Made by a program: the position numbers and the translations under genes
The notes under the pieces: model-generated
Databases searched by the model: none
Told to the model about the DNA's origin: nothing
The model's input: the letters and a program-made list of their open reading frames with translations, nothing else
Shown here: positions 51,598 to 59,754 of the stretch, piece by piece
Layout: each line of letters begins with the position of its first letter
Numbering within the stretch: position 1 is the stretch's first letter
Assembly: GCF_009758205.1 (NCBI RefSeq)
Contig: NZ_WRXN01000005.1
Span: forward strand, 62,001 to 126,000
Reading direction: 5' to 3'
DNA: 64,000 nt
Source of the DNA: Chitinophaga tropicalis
GTDB lineage: Bacteria > Bacteroidota > Bacteroidia > Chitinophagales > Chitinophagaceae

Positions 51598-52566
51598 ATG
51601 ACAAACTTAGCATCATTGCCTTTGCCGGGATATACTTTTCCCGCTGCTATCAGTTCATGGTCTGCCGCCATCAAGGAAGATACCGATAAATGGCTGGAAC
51701 AGGACTTCTCCTTCCTTCCCGAAAAAATGCGACTGAAGTACCAGCTGAGCAACTTCGGGAAGATCAGCGCCCGCTGTCTTCCGGACATGCCTACCTACGC
51801 CCATCTGCGGGTAACAGGACAGTTTATGTTGTGGGGCACCATCTTCGATGATTTCTTTGAATTTAAAACCGTTTCAGAGCTTCGCTACCTGCATGACCGT
51901 GCCATGGAGATACTTAAGGGCAGCGATCCGGATCCTTCAGAGACGCCTTTCTTCACTATCCTGGCCGGTATCAGAGATTCCCTGGTTAGCCTGATGCCAG
52001 CTTACTGGATCAGAAGGTTTATACAGAATGTAAGCGTCTGGATAGCCAGCATGCAGGAAGAAGTGCCTTACAAAGGCGTTATGCACTTCCCTTCTCTCAG
52101 GTATTTCATGGAACTAAGGGAAAAGACCATTGGGGTCCAGGCTTATCTTGATCTCATAGAAATGCAGCTGGGAGGCTGTTTGCCGGACGAGATCATGTAC
52201 AGCGATTATATGAAGGAACTGTACCGGCTGGCAGCAAGGGTGTTTGCCTGGTGTAATGACTTCTATTCGTTGTTAAAGGATATCGGCCGGGAGCCGCTCA
52301 ACCTGGTGCTGGTCTTACAGCATGAATATAACCTGTCACTGGAAGAGGCGCATACCAGGGCTATGGCTATTCATGACGAAGACGTACAGACTATCTGCCG
52401 GATGCAGCAAGAGGTACCGGACTATGGCATTTATACAGATACAGTACGTGCTTTTGCTCATTACCTGGGCGTGATGATCCAGGGGCAGAATCAATGGTAT
52501 ATGAAGGATACAATGCGGTATAAGAAAGATGGTCATCCGGAAAAAGACAGCTTTAAAACAACCTGA
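51598..52566 (+). CDS. Class I terpene synthase (bacterial type)
   Basis: A 322-residue cytoplasmic cyclase that ionises a prenyl diphosphate. The aspartate-rich motif is DDFFE at 84-88. The NSE motif starts at Asn220 in CNDFYSLLKDIGREP, with Ser224 but Asp228 where Glu is usual. The pyrophosphate sensor Arg174 lies 46 residues before Asn220, the spacing typical of bacterial terpene synthases, and Arg307-Tyr308 form the C-terminal RY pair. Length is normal for sesqui- or diterpene synthases. No prenyltransferase, P450 or other tailoring gene is adjacent. The product cannot be predicted. Confidence 0.9.
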   Translation: MTNLASLPLPGYTFPAAISSWSAAIKEDTDKWLEQDFSFLPEKMRLKYQLSNFGKISARCLPDMPTYAHLRVTGQFMLWGTIFDDFFEFKTVSELRYLHDRAMEILKGSDPDPSETPFFTILAGIRDSLVSLMPAYWIRRFIQNVSVWIASMQEEVPYKGVMHFPSLRYFMELREKTIGVQAYLDLIEMQLGGCLPDEIMYSDYMKELYRLAARVFAWCNDFYSLLKDIGREPLNLVLVLQHEYNLSLEEAHTRAMAIHDEDVQTICRMQQEVPDYGIYTDTVRAFAHYLGVMIQGQNQWYMKDTMRYKKDGHPEKDSFKTT

Positions 52567-52575
52567 ATCTACATG

Positions 52576-52607
52576 AAAAGTGGGGATCGACGATCCCCAC
52601 TTTTTTT
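52576..52607. terminator. Bidirectional terminator
   Basis: AAAAGTGGGGATC, loop GAC and GATCCCCACTTTT form a perfect stem between the convergent terpene synthase and GH28 genes; its T-run touches the GH28 stop codon. Confidence 0.85.
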
Positions 52608-54069
52608 ATGGCGTTACTGAAATGACATTCACATTCTCAAATGACAGATTCCTGGTATCAGTAAAAGTCATTTGTTCTTCTTCACTATGTACAACAGTAT
52701 TTTTGATGCTGATGTCTTTTGCGTCCCGGCATATTATGATATTCCTGCAGTTCACCTCGGCGTCTTCAAGATCGAAACCTGTCAGCGGCGATTCAGGAAT
52801 ACCATCAATCCTGACAAAGGTCCTGGATTTTTCTATAATGATATCTTTTGCATGAATATCCCTGTATACAGGAGTTAGTCTGTTGACTTCCCTGGCCGGC
52901 AGTCTGTCTGCCAGCTCTCCTACATACATCCTGCTGCCCAGCATGTCCCACCGGAAAGCATCTTCACGCAGGTTCATGCGGATACGCTCATAGTAGAGAT
53001 GCTCTCCGCCTCCGCCCCTGGGTCTTCTGGTTTTAAACCGTATACCTACGCCGGTATCGTCAAACACGGCATCGTGCACATAGAGGTTGCGGATCATACC
53101 GGCTGTTTCACTTCCTACAGTGATTCCCCCGTGCCCTTGCCTGGCCAGGCAATATCTTACCACTACATTCTCTGTAGGCTTGTTCACCCGTAATCCATCT
53201 TCCCCGCGACCGGCTTTCATTGTAAAGCAATCATCCCCGCAACTCAGCGTACAGTATTCTATGAGTACATTCCGGCTGGATTCAATATCAATTCCGTCTC
53301 CTCTTGGTATACCGACGGAGTTGACGGTCACTCCACGGATAATAACGCCGTCACAATACACAGGTACAATGTTCCAGAACGGGGAGTTTTCCAGGGTGAT
53401 GCCTTCGATCAGTATGTTTTTGCAGTTAATGGGAGAAATAAACATAGGCAGGAAGATAGCTTCTCCGTTATATCCTTCATACACCCGTTCGGCAACAGGG
53501 ATATTATGAGGGATGACATTTTCTATTACGTCTGCCTTCATGAATCTTTCCCTTACAGGGCAACCTGCCGGTGGGCCTACAAGCTTTCCTTTTCCTGTCA
53601 CTGCGATATTCTCCTGTCCGTCGGCATAGATACATGCCCCGAGTGACATGACCTCAACTCCTTCATTCCTGGTAAAGACAGCCGGACGGTAATCCTCTAT
53701 CTCTCCGCTGAACCATAGTTCTGCTCCTTCTTCCAGGTGCAGGTTTACATTGGATTTCAGGCTTATGCGTCCTGTTTTCCATTTTCCGGCAGGTATGACA
53801 ACCGTACCGCCTCCTTTCCTGTTTACTTCATCTATGGCAGATTGAATGGCAGTTGTAGCTGTCAGAGCAGTGGCTGCGCCTTTGTCACGTATATCTATCG
53901 CCAATGAGGGGAACTGGGGTTTTCTGAAAGAAGGCATGGGAAAGGGGGCTTTTACCGGTGCTATTTTTTCAGGCATCTGTGTGGCGCCGACATCTTTTAC
54001 AGTAGGGATAAGAGGTTGGGCGATGGCACTGGTAGCAGATAATAAGATGAGTAATAAGGTCCGGATCAT
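52606..54069 (-). CDS. GH28 family glycosidase (polygalacturonase-like)
   Basis: A 487-residue exported enzyme. The start at 54069 gives the signal peptide MIRTLLLILLSATSAIAQ and avoids overlap with the NUDIX gene; ATGs just upstream are alternatives. The right-handed beta-helix carries GDGID at 257-261 (Asp258, Asp261), GDD at 278-280, GHG at 312-314 and RFK at 344-346, the four conserved GH28 motifs in order. Such enzymes hydrolyse galacturonan or related pectic linkages. Other window enzymes (GH27, GH51, GH43) fit pectin side-chain breakdown. Whether it is exo- or endo-acting cannot be told by eye. Confidence 0.9.
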   Translation of the reverse strand: MIRTLLLILLSATSAIAQPLIPTVKDVGATQMPEKIAPVKAPFPMPSFRKPQFPSLAIDIRDKGAATALTATTAIQSAIDEVNRKGGGTVVIPAGKWKTGRISLKSNVNLHLEEGAELWFSGEIEDYRPAVFTRNEGVEVMSLGACIYADGQENIAVTGKGKLVGPPAGCPVRERFMKADVIENVIPHNIPVAERVYEGYNGEAIFLPMFISPINCKNILIEGITLENSPFWNIVPVYCDGVIIRGVTVNSVGIPRGDGIDIESSRNVLIEYCTLSCGDDCFTMKAGRGEDGLRVNKPTENVVVRYCLARQGHGGITVGSETAGMIRNLYVHDAVFDDTGVGIRFKTRRPRGGGGEHLYYERIRMNLREDAFRWDMLGSRMYVGELADRLPAREVNRLTPVYRDIHAKDIIIEKSRTFVRIDGIPESPLTGFDLEDAEVNCRNIIICRDAKDISIKNTVVHSEEEQMTFTDTRNLSFENVNVISVTP

Positions 54070-54154
54070 AGCAAACATGTATAGTTTGTAATGATAAGTA
54101 AAAGCGGATGAAAATCCATCCTTATCTGACAATGTTAGTGCAAAGCTAGTTTTT

Positions 54155-54619
54155 CTACCGCTGGTCAACAACCCGTTCCAGTTCTTCCAGGAAACTGACC
54201 TGCCGTTCATTGATCTTCTCCTTTGCCTCAGGGATTGAAAACCAGGCGGCTTTATCCACTTCAGGGAATTCCTTACTCTTCCCGCTCCGCGGGGGCCATT
54301 CTATCTCAAAGGTATTACTGACAAGCTCTTCCGGTTGAAAATGGCCTTCCACCGCCCAGCAATGTACTGTTTTATGTCCCTTTTGCCGGATAGAGGTCAG
54401 CTGAATGAATTTACCGGAGGGGGTATATCCTGTTTCTTCTCTGAATTCCCGGACGGCTGCAAGCCTGGGCTCTTCATCTGCCGGGTATTCTCCTTTAGGG
54501 ACTGACCAGCTCCCTGCATCTTTCCTGGCCCAGAAGGGTCCTCCGGGATGCACCAGGAGGACTTCCAGCCGGGATAAACGCTTCCTGTACAAGAGGATGC
54601 CTGCACTTTCTTTCGGCAT
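54155..54619 (-). CDS. NUDIX hydrolase
   Basis: A 154-residue cytoplasmic protein. The start at 54619 (MPKESAGILLYR) was chosen; a Met six codons upstream is possible. The NUDIX box GEYPADEE-PRLAAVREFREETGY fits G-x5-E-x7-R-E-U-x-E-E-x-G-U exactly. The early SAGILLYRKRLSRLEVLLVHPGGPFWARKDAGSWSVPKG region resembles the Ap4A hydrolase-like group often called NUDIX family in Bacteroidota. It hydrolyses nucleoside diphosphate derivatives; the substrate is unknown. Located 85 bp before the GH28 start on the same strand, so co-transcription is possible but not certain. Confidence 0.88.
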   Translation of the reverse strand: MPKESAGILLYRKRLSRLEVLLVHPGGPFWARKDAGSWSVPKGEYPADEEPRLAAVREFREETGYTPSGKFIQLTSIRQKGHKTVHCWAVEGHFQPEELVSNTFEIEWPPRSGKSKEFPEVDKAAWFSIPEAKEKINERQVSFLEELERVVDQR

Positions 54620-54994
54620 AACCTTAAATTTTAACAATTTTCATACAAATATCTTACCCTCTTATCACGGGCTAAAAGGGCGGTTATCCTGGTCCCTGAC
54701 ATAAATCATGATGTATATATGCAAAACTTTACTTAGTTTAGTCGTATAAAGTCAACTTCTTATGCGATAAAACGATAGAAAGGCCCTCCTTTTTATTGCC
54801 TTGTACCTAAACGCCGGATCTTACGTTGAGGTCTGTGCAGGGAGGAATGGAGTTATCAGCACTGTTAATAAGATAGAGAAGAAGCATCATGAAACTCAGA
54901 ATTTTGGATGTATAGCGGGTTCCTAAAGGTCCGTACCGCAACTTACCGTATAAAAGTTTTCCTTTAATCATTTAAAGTTAATTGTAGATAGAGA
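54620..54994. other. Intergenic region, no gene seen
   Basis: A 375-bp AT-rich stretch between divergent NUDIX and desaturase genes. It contains an 8-codon frame (54886-54912) too short to support, no clear terminator and no exact TAnnTTTG box on the desaturase side. Confidence 0.5.
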
Positions 54995-55984
54995 ATGAGT
55001 AACAAGCCCACTGATTTTACATGGAGCAATGAACCGAACCCGCATCATGTAAGAGTTAGACAGATACTGAAGCAGCATCCGGAGGTAAAACAACTGATAG
55101 GGAAAAATCCCTACACTATTTTTATGATCATTGGCCTGGTGGGTGCACAGGTAGGCATTTCCTGGTGGCTGCAGGATATGTCCTGGTGGCTGGTATTTCC
55201 GGTTGCCTATATAGCAGGAGCCTTTATCAGTCATGCACTCTGGGTAATGATCCATGAAACCAGTCACGGATTGCTCTTCAAAAGGAAAGTTCCCAATTTG
55301 CTGGCAGGGATCCTGGCCAATCTGCCGCATATCTTCGCAAGCTCTGTATCTTTTCAGCGCTATCACCTGAAACATCATGCCCACCAGGGTGAGCATGACC
55401 TGGATGCTGACCTGCCGGATTTCTGGGAGGCAAAACTGATAAGCAACAACCCGTTCAATAAAATGCTCTGGTTTCTGTTCTTCCCGGTTTTCCAGGTAAC
55501 CCGTACAGCAAGGCTGAATATCGCCCTGTTTGACCGCTGGGTAGCCATTAACTGGATCATACAGATAGCTTTCAACGTAGCTGTGATCGTTTTTATAGGT
55601 CCTAAGGCTTTCGTTTATATGCTGGCAAGCTTCTTCTTCTCTGTAGGCTTACACCCGCTGGGCGCCCGCTGGATACAGGAGCACTACCTGACACTGGATC
55701 CTGTGCAGGAGACTTACAGCTATTATGGTCCGCTGAATAAAGTAGCTTTTAACGTGGGATATCATAACGAGCATCATGACTTTCCTTCTATTCCGTGGAA
55801 CAAGCTGCCGCTGATTAAAAGTAAAGCGCCTTCGTATTATGATTCACTGCTGTCTCACCAGTCATGGAGCAAATTGATCTTTAATTTCATTTTCAATCCG
55901 AAGTTATCTCTTTATTCACGTGTACTAAGAAAAGAGAAAGTGAAGATTGCAAAGGATAATGAAGAACCCGTTGCAACTGCGTAA
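54995..55984 (+). CDS. Sphingolipid delta-4 desaturase (DES1/DEGS-like) fatty acid desaturase
   Basis: A 329-residue integral membrane desaturase. Its resemblance to eukaryotic dihydroceramide delta-4 desaturases runs end to end: N-terminal FTWSNEPNPHHVRVRQILKQHPEVKQLIG, then the histidine boxes HETSH (87-91), HLKHH (124-128) and HNEHH (257-261), with VETYSYYGPLN-type and FNVGYHNEHHDFPSIPW sequences near the third box. Four hydrophobic helices lie around the boxes. In eukaryotes this enzyme inserts the 4,5-trans double bond of dihydroceramide to make ceramide. Bacteroidota make saturated sphingoid bases, so a role in modifying sphingolipids is plausible. No sphingolipid biosynthesis gene is adjacent. 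Confidence 0.88.
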   Translation: MSNKPTDFTWSNEPNPHHVRVRQILKQHPEVKQLIGKNPYTIFMIIGLVGAQVGISWWLQDMSWWLVFPVAYIAGAFISHALWVMIHETSHGLLFKRKVPNLLAGILANLPHIFASSVSFQRYHLKHHAHQGEHDLDADLPDFWEAKLISNNPFNKMLWFLFFPVFQVTRTARLNIALFDRWVAINWIIQIAFNVAVIVFIGPKAFVYMLASFFFSVGLHPLGARWIQEHYLTLDPVQETYSYYGPLNKVAFNVGYHNEHHDFPSIPWNKLPLIKSKAPSYYDSLLSHQSWSKLIFNFIFNPKLSLYSRVLRKEKVKIAKDNEEPVATA

Positions 55985-56004
55985 AATGATTTTAATAATA
56001 AAAC

Positions 56005-56037
56005 AAAAAAGGTTGTGCCTTCAGCACAACCTTTTTT
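56005..56037. terminator. Terminator after the desaturase gene
   Basis: AAAAAAGGTTGTGC, a five-base loop and GCACAACCTTTTTT form a symmetric hairpin 20 bp past the desaturase stop, usable from both strands. Confidence 0.85.
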
Positions 56038-56040
56038 GTT

Positions 56041-56152
56041 GAGAGAGGGGGCCGGAAGCCAAACTCTTCTGTTTGAGAGAAGGCGTTCGTTGGAGGCCTA
56101 ATCCTTTTTGCTTGAGAAACGGCGTGTCGGTCTGTGACCTGCTGAAATCTTT
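56041..56152. repeat. Degenerate tandem intergenic repeat
   Basis: Two partial copies of CTT(C/T)TG-TTGAGAGAA-GGCG lie about 40-45 bp apart between the desaturase terminator and the GH43 stop codon. The segment is GC-richer than nearby gaps and may belong to the same family of intergenic elements as those at 0.4, 3.9 and 49.5 kb. Confidence 0.3.
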
Positions 56153-57517
56153 TTAATAGACTTTGAATTCCCATAACCCTGGTGTACCCTGAAGGAAGGA
56201 TAACCGCAGGTATCTTGCTTTTACGGCAAGACGGTCAATATGTGGGGATTGTATCCTGGCATCTGTATGTCCGCCGTATTTGTGCCATGTTTTGCTATCA
56301 GCTGAATATTCCAGCAGATAGGCATGTCCGGCTGTTGGCCTGACGAAATAGGCTTCGGTGCGGTTAATTGCTTTAATGCCACCAAGGTCTAATGTGAACA
56401 CCGCTGCAGTATCGGCAGCTATGGCCATCCAGCGGGTACCATTGGAATTGTCAGTCGCATTAGCCGGAGCATAGGTCTCTGTTCTGCGTAGTGAAGGCAG
56501 TGCAATAGGCTTTACTACAAGATCTGTCATTGCACTGGAGGCTGTTGCTTTTGCGCCTGCTGCCAGGTTGAGTCCCTTCCCTGCTTTTCCTACTCCTCTA
56601 TGTGTAAGCTTTACCGGTCTGATAGTACCATCCGGGTTAAATTCCAGCTTATCTATCCATACCTGTCTGTTTGTGCTTCCTATTCCAAATTCAAGATAGG
56701 CAAAGTAATAATTGTCAGTCCCCGGTTCATTGAATACACAACCATGGCCGGGACCATAAATATGTGCTGCAGTATCTGTGGCAAGGATAATATCGTTCTC
56801 AGGATAGGTGTATGGTCCCAGGGGCGATGTCTTGCTGTAGCCATAGGCATATTTGTAATTTTCATGCCCTTCCAGCGTGTAGAGGTAATAATAGATGCCT
56901 TTCCTTTTAAAAGCAATGGGACCTTCAGAATAGCCTTTGCGCTTTGTCTGGATCACATGTACTGCTGTATCCAGCGACACCATATCTTTATTCAGCTTAG
57001 CTGCTCCCCTTTGTGCCCAGAACATGTATGCCTGTCCATCGTCATCAACAAGTACTTCCGCATCTATGCCTTTTGTTCCTTTAGGCCCATCCACATATAC
57101 AAGTGGTTTCGGCGCTGTTGGGCCTTTCAGGGTATCTGCCCCGTTCACCAGCCTGAAAGGACCTTCCGGCTTATTGGCTACGGCAACATAGATATGTGTA
57201 TTCAGCGTAGGATACAGGTAATATTTTCCTCCGGAGGGCACGGCTTTGCTGGGCGCCCAGTAAAGCTGTCCGTTAGTGGCGGGAAAGCATTTCCCTTCAA
57301 AGCTCCAGTCCACGAGATTCTTCGACTTCCATACTACCGCTGGTCCGGACAGGGAAAGTCCGCCTCCATATCCGTCGGTTGTAGCATAGCAATAATAGGT
57401 GCCGTTCAGGTTCACTATACTGGGGTCCGCGATCATATCGGGAATGACCGGGTTAAAGGTTTGCGCAGATGCTTTGGCAGCACATGCGATCAGAGATAAT
57501 AAGAGGAATTTGCGCAT
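56153..57517 (-). CDS. GH43 family glycosidase with C-terminal F5/8-type (CBM32-like) domain
   Basis: A 454-residue exported enzyme with signal peptide ending ASAQ. The five-bladed propeller carries the general base Asp31 in IADPSIVNLNGTYY, the pKa-modulating Asp152 in GIDAEVLVDDDG and the acid Glu198 in GYSEGPIAFKRKG. Residues about 325-454 form a discoidin-like sugar-binding domain (ATASSAMTD, ATDNSNGTRWMAIAADTAAVFTLDLGG, RYLRLSFLQGTPGLWEFKVY). Members act on arabinan or xylan side chains (arabinofuranosidase, xylosidase). Together with the GH27, GH51 and GH28 enzymes this suggests pectin and hemicellulose use. It is monocistronic. Confidence 0.9.
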   Translation of the reverse strand: MRKFLLLSLIACAAKASAQTFNPVIPDMIADPSIVNLNGTYYCYATTDGYGGGLSLSGPAVVWKSKNLVDWSFEGKCFPATNGQLYWAPSKAVPSGGKYYLYPTLNTHIYVAVANKPEGPFRLVNGADTLKGPTAPKPLVYVDGPKGTKGIDAEVLVDDDGQAYMFWAQRGAAKLNKDMVSLDTAVHVIQTKRKGYSEGPIAFKRKGIYYYLYTLEGHENYKYAYGYSKTSPLGPYTYPENDIILATDTAAHIYGPGHGCVFNEPGTDNYYFAYLEFGIGSTNRQVWIDKLEFNPDGTIRPVKLTHRGVGKAGKGLNLAAGAKATASSAMTDLVVKPIALPSLRRTETYAPANATDNSNGTRWMAIAADTAAVFTLDLGGIKAINRTEAYFVRPTAGHAYLLEYSADSKTWHKYGGHTDARIQSPHIDRLAVKARYLRLSFLQGTPGLWEFKVY

Positions 57518-57615
57518 GACGATTATTAAACTTCAAAATGACAATTATTCCCAACATACAAAAAAGTATTGAAAATTAAGGTAGTGTATCAGTTTGAACT
57601 TTTTGACCGAGGGCT

Positions 57616-57639
57616 GGCCTGGCCCTGCGGGCCTAGGCC
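57616..57639. repeat. GC-rich imperfect palindrome
   Basis: GGCCTGGCCC, TGC and GGGCCTAGGCC form a stem with one bulged base in an otherwise AT-rich gap (57518-57754) between divergent genes. It may be an operator, a transcript structure or a degenerate intergenic element. Confidence 0.4.
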
Positions 57640-57754
57640 GGGAAATTACTGAAATTAAGAGACTGCAGCAGGATAGCAGATGCTTTTTCTATTATTGCGG
57701 CTGAAAATCCTTCCGATGGTAATTAATCACCTTTAACCCTAATTATTAAGCGCT

Positions 57755-58993
57755 ATGAAAAGACTACTCCCCTATCTTGCCCTGTGCATGTTAAGCGTGC
57801 TGTTTTCCTGTCAAAAAGAAGAAAAGCCCAAAGAACCTGGTACCCCAGCTACAGAGATGACCAGAGAAGATGTGGTTGCAAAACTACAAAGTGCAGGTTT
57901 TGACACCAGTGAAGGCCTGATGAAGTACAAAGACGGCTACCTGGTAGAGAACGACATTTATCTGACCCTGGAACAGATCGGCAAACTGGAAGCACTCAAA
58001 GAAGGCGACAAGCCTAAGGTAGAGCATTACCGTACCAACAACCTGGTAACAGGAGGCCCGAGAACACTCAATGTGTATATGGATGCCGGTTTTGGCAGCT
58101 ATATGCAGAACGCCTTTGATGTAGCGATAGCCAGGTATAACAGTCAGCATCTGTCACTGACATTCCAGCGTGTTACCAGTTCTGCAGGTGCGCACATCAG
58201 TATTTTTTCCTTCTATGAAGTGAGCAATGTACTGGGATACAGTGCTGGCTTTCCTTCAGGAGGTAATCCTGCCAGTCCTATTTACCTGAACACTTACTAT
58301 TTCAACAATAGCTCCCAGCGTCCTGACGCAGCTACTGTAATAGCGCATGAGGTAGGCCATGCCATTGGCTTCCGTCATACAGATTACATGAACAGGGCGT
58401 TCAGCTGCGGTTCAGGTGGTAATGAAGGAGACGCCGGCGTAGGTGCAAATCCTATCCCGTCCACTCCTACAGATCCTTCTGCTGATTCCTGGATGCTCGC
58501 GTGTTCCAGCAATACAGACAGGCCATTTACCCTGTATGACAGGATTGCACTGGTAACGACTTATCCGGGTACTTATCCTGGCCAGACCGCTCCTATAGGA
58601 AGCACTATCTCCTTAAAAGCTACCATCAACAATAAATATGTATGTGCAGAGGATGCCGGCGTATCCCCAATGATCGCTAACCGCGATGCTGTCGGAGAAT
58701 GGGAGCAGTTCCGTGTGCTGGATGCCGGTAACGGTCTTATTGCATTACAGGCTATTGTTAACAATGGTTATGTATGTACTGAAGGAGGCGGCACAGCGCC
58801 GATGATCGCTAACCGTACTGCCATTAACGACTGGGAAAAATTCCGCTGGATCAATAATTCCGATGGGACCATCAGCCTGCAGTCTTATATAAGCAACAGC
58901 TATGTATGTGCTGAGAATGCCGGTGCTGATAAGCTTATTGCCAACCGCGTTGAGATTGGAGCCTGGGAAACTTTTACTTACCAGATCCACTGA
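57755..58993 (+). CDS. M57-like zinc metalloprotease lipoprotein with beta-trefoil C-domain
   Basis: A 412-residue lipoprotein: the signal sequence ends with a lipobox SVLFSC (Cys19). Residues 35-110 form a propeptide-like helical region. The protease domain has the zinc motif HEVGHAIGFRH (His198, Glu199, His202, His208), the HExxHxxGxxH pattern of the dual-action M57 group, and a late DPSADSWMLACSS. Residues about 281-412 contain three repeats around YVC.E-MIANR-WE.F (SLKATINNKYVCAEDAGVSP, ALQAIVNNGYVCTEGGGTAP, SLQSYISNSYVCAENAGADK), forming a beta-trefoil like fascin or ricin-type lectins. It may bind glycans and cleave surface proteins. Confidence 0.85.
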   Translation: MKRLLPYLALCMLSVLFSCQKEEKPKEPGTPATEMTREDVVAKLQSAGFDTSEGLMKYKDGYLVENDIYLTLEQIGKLEALKEGDKPKVEHYRTNNLVTGGPRTLNVYMDAGFGSYMQNAFDVAIARYNSQHLSLTFQRVTSSAGAHISIFSFYEVSNVLGYSAGFPSGGNPASPIYLNTYYFNNSSQRPDAATVIAHEVGHAIGFRHTDYMNRAFSCGSGGNEGDAGVGANPIPSTPTDPSADSWMLACSSNTDRPFTLYDRIALVTTYPGTYPGQTAPIGSTISLKATINNKYVCAEDAGVSPMIANRDAVGEWEQFRVLDAGNGLIALQAIVNNGYVCTEGGGTAPMIANRTAINDWEKFRWINNSDGTISLQSYISNSYVCAENAGADKLIANRVEIGAWETFTYQIH

Positions 58994-58999
58994 TAACTG

Positions 59000-59028
59000 A
59001 AAAAAGCCGGAGATGTCCGGCTTTTTTT
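59000..59028. terminator. Terminator after the M57-type gene
   Basis: AAAAAGCCGG, a six-base loop and CCGGCTTTTT lie 6 bp past the protease stop; the T-run overlaps the end of the convergent Dph6-like gene. Confidence 0.8.
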
Positions 59029-59710
59029 ATAACAGGTCAATATACCAGAACCCTGCTTCTTTCTCTGTATTTATCATTAGTGGTACATATCTTTCCTCTC
59101 CCTTTGTAAAGGGAATAGCTTCTTTAAAAACAGGTCCGTCAAAACAGAAAGTGTGGAATTCGCCGTTTTCTCCACAGGGATCTACATTGCCTGGCAACTG
59201 TTGGAAGAATGTTGTATCCAGCTCTCTGCCCAGGTATTCTTTTGTTAAATGTTCTGTGCTGATGCAACAGGTTACTGTCCTGAATCCTGCAGACAGGAAC
59301 ATGCTGGGTAATACGAACGTAGATTGCCCCCATAGCGGGAAATCAGCTTTTAATCCTGCTTTACTAACCAGGGCCTCCCTGTATTTACGGAGGTCTGCCA
59401 GGAAGATATCGCCAAAGATCACGGTAGTGATGCCGGTTTCTTTCAGTTGCGCATATGTTTCCAGCAGCACTTCTTCATATGCTTCGTTGGTAGGAATATC
59501 CGGCGCCCACATTTTCAACAGGGGAATGCCCGTTGCTGCGGCTTGCTTATCAAGCAAAGCAGCTCTTACGCCGTGCATGGATATACGTTCATACTTTGTG
59601 CTCAAAGTAGTGACCAGCGTAATGATTTCGTACTTTCGTCCCTGTTGTACTTTATAAAGCGCATAAGCCGAGTCCTTCCCCCCGCTCCAGAATAAAGCTG
59701 CTTTTTCCAT
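59027..59710 (-). CDS. Dph6-like ATP pyrophosphatase (adenine nucleotide alpha hydrolase)
   Basis: A 227-residue PP-loop protein. The start at 59710 places the P-loop SGGKDSAYALYK at residues 9-20; a Met five codons upstream is possible. GDIFLADLRKYREALVSKAGLKADFPLWGQ and the C-terminal GENGEFHTFCFDGPVF are diagnostic of the diphthine-ammonia ligase-like family. Bacteria lack diphthamide, so the true reaction must differ; bacterial members are thought to act on small molecules or B12-related amides. A GEFHTF segment indicates an intact adenylation core. It appears independent of its neighbours. Confidence 0.85.
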   Translation of the reverse strand: MEKAALFWSGGKDSAYALYKVQQGRKYEIITLVTTLSTKYERISMHGVRAALLDKQAAATGIPLLKMWAPDIPTNEAYEEVLLETYAQLKETGITTVIFGDIFLADLRKYREALVSKAGLKADFPLWGQSTFVLPSMFLSAGFRTVTCCISTEHLTKEYLGRELDTTFFQQLPGNVDPCGENGEFHTFCFDGPVFKEAIPFTKGEERYVPLMINTEKEAGFWYIDLL

Positions 59711-59754
59711 ATGTATATTCCGCAATAGTTGCTATCACGAAAATAGGACAAAAG

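Noticed and set aside
56600..57499. A 299-codon open frame on the plus strand
   Set aside because: It is antisense to the GH43 enzyme with intact catalytic residues; no protein features are seen.
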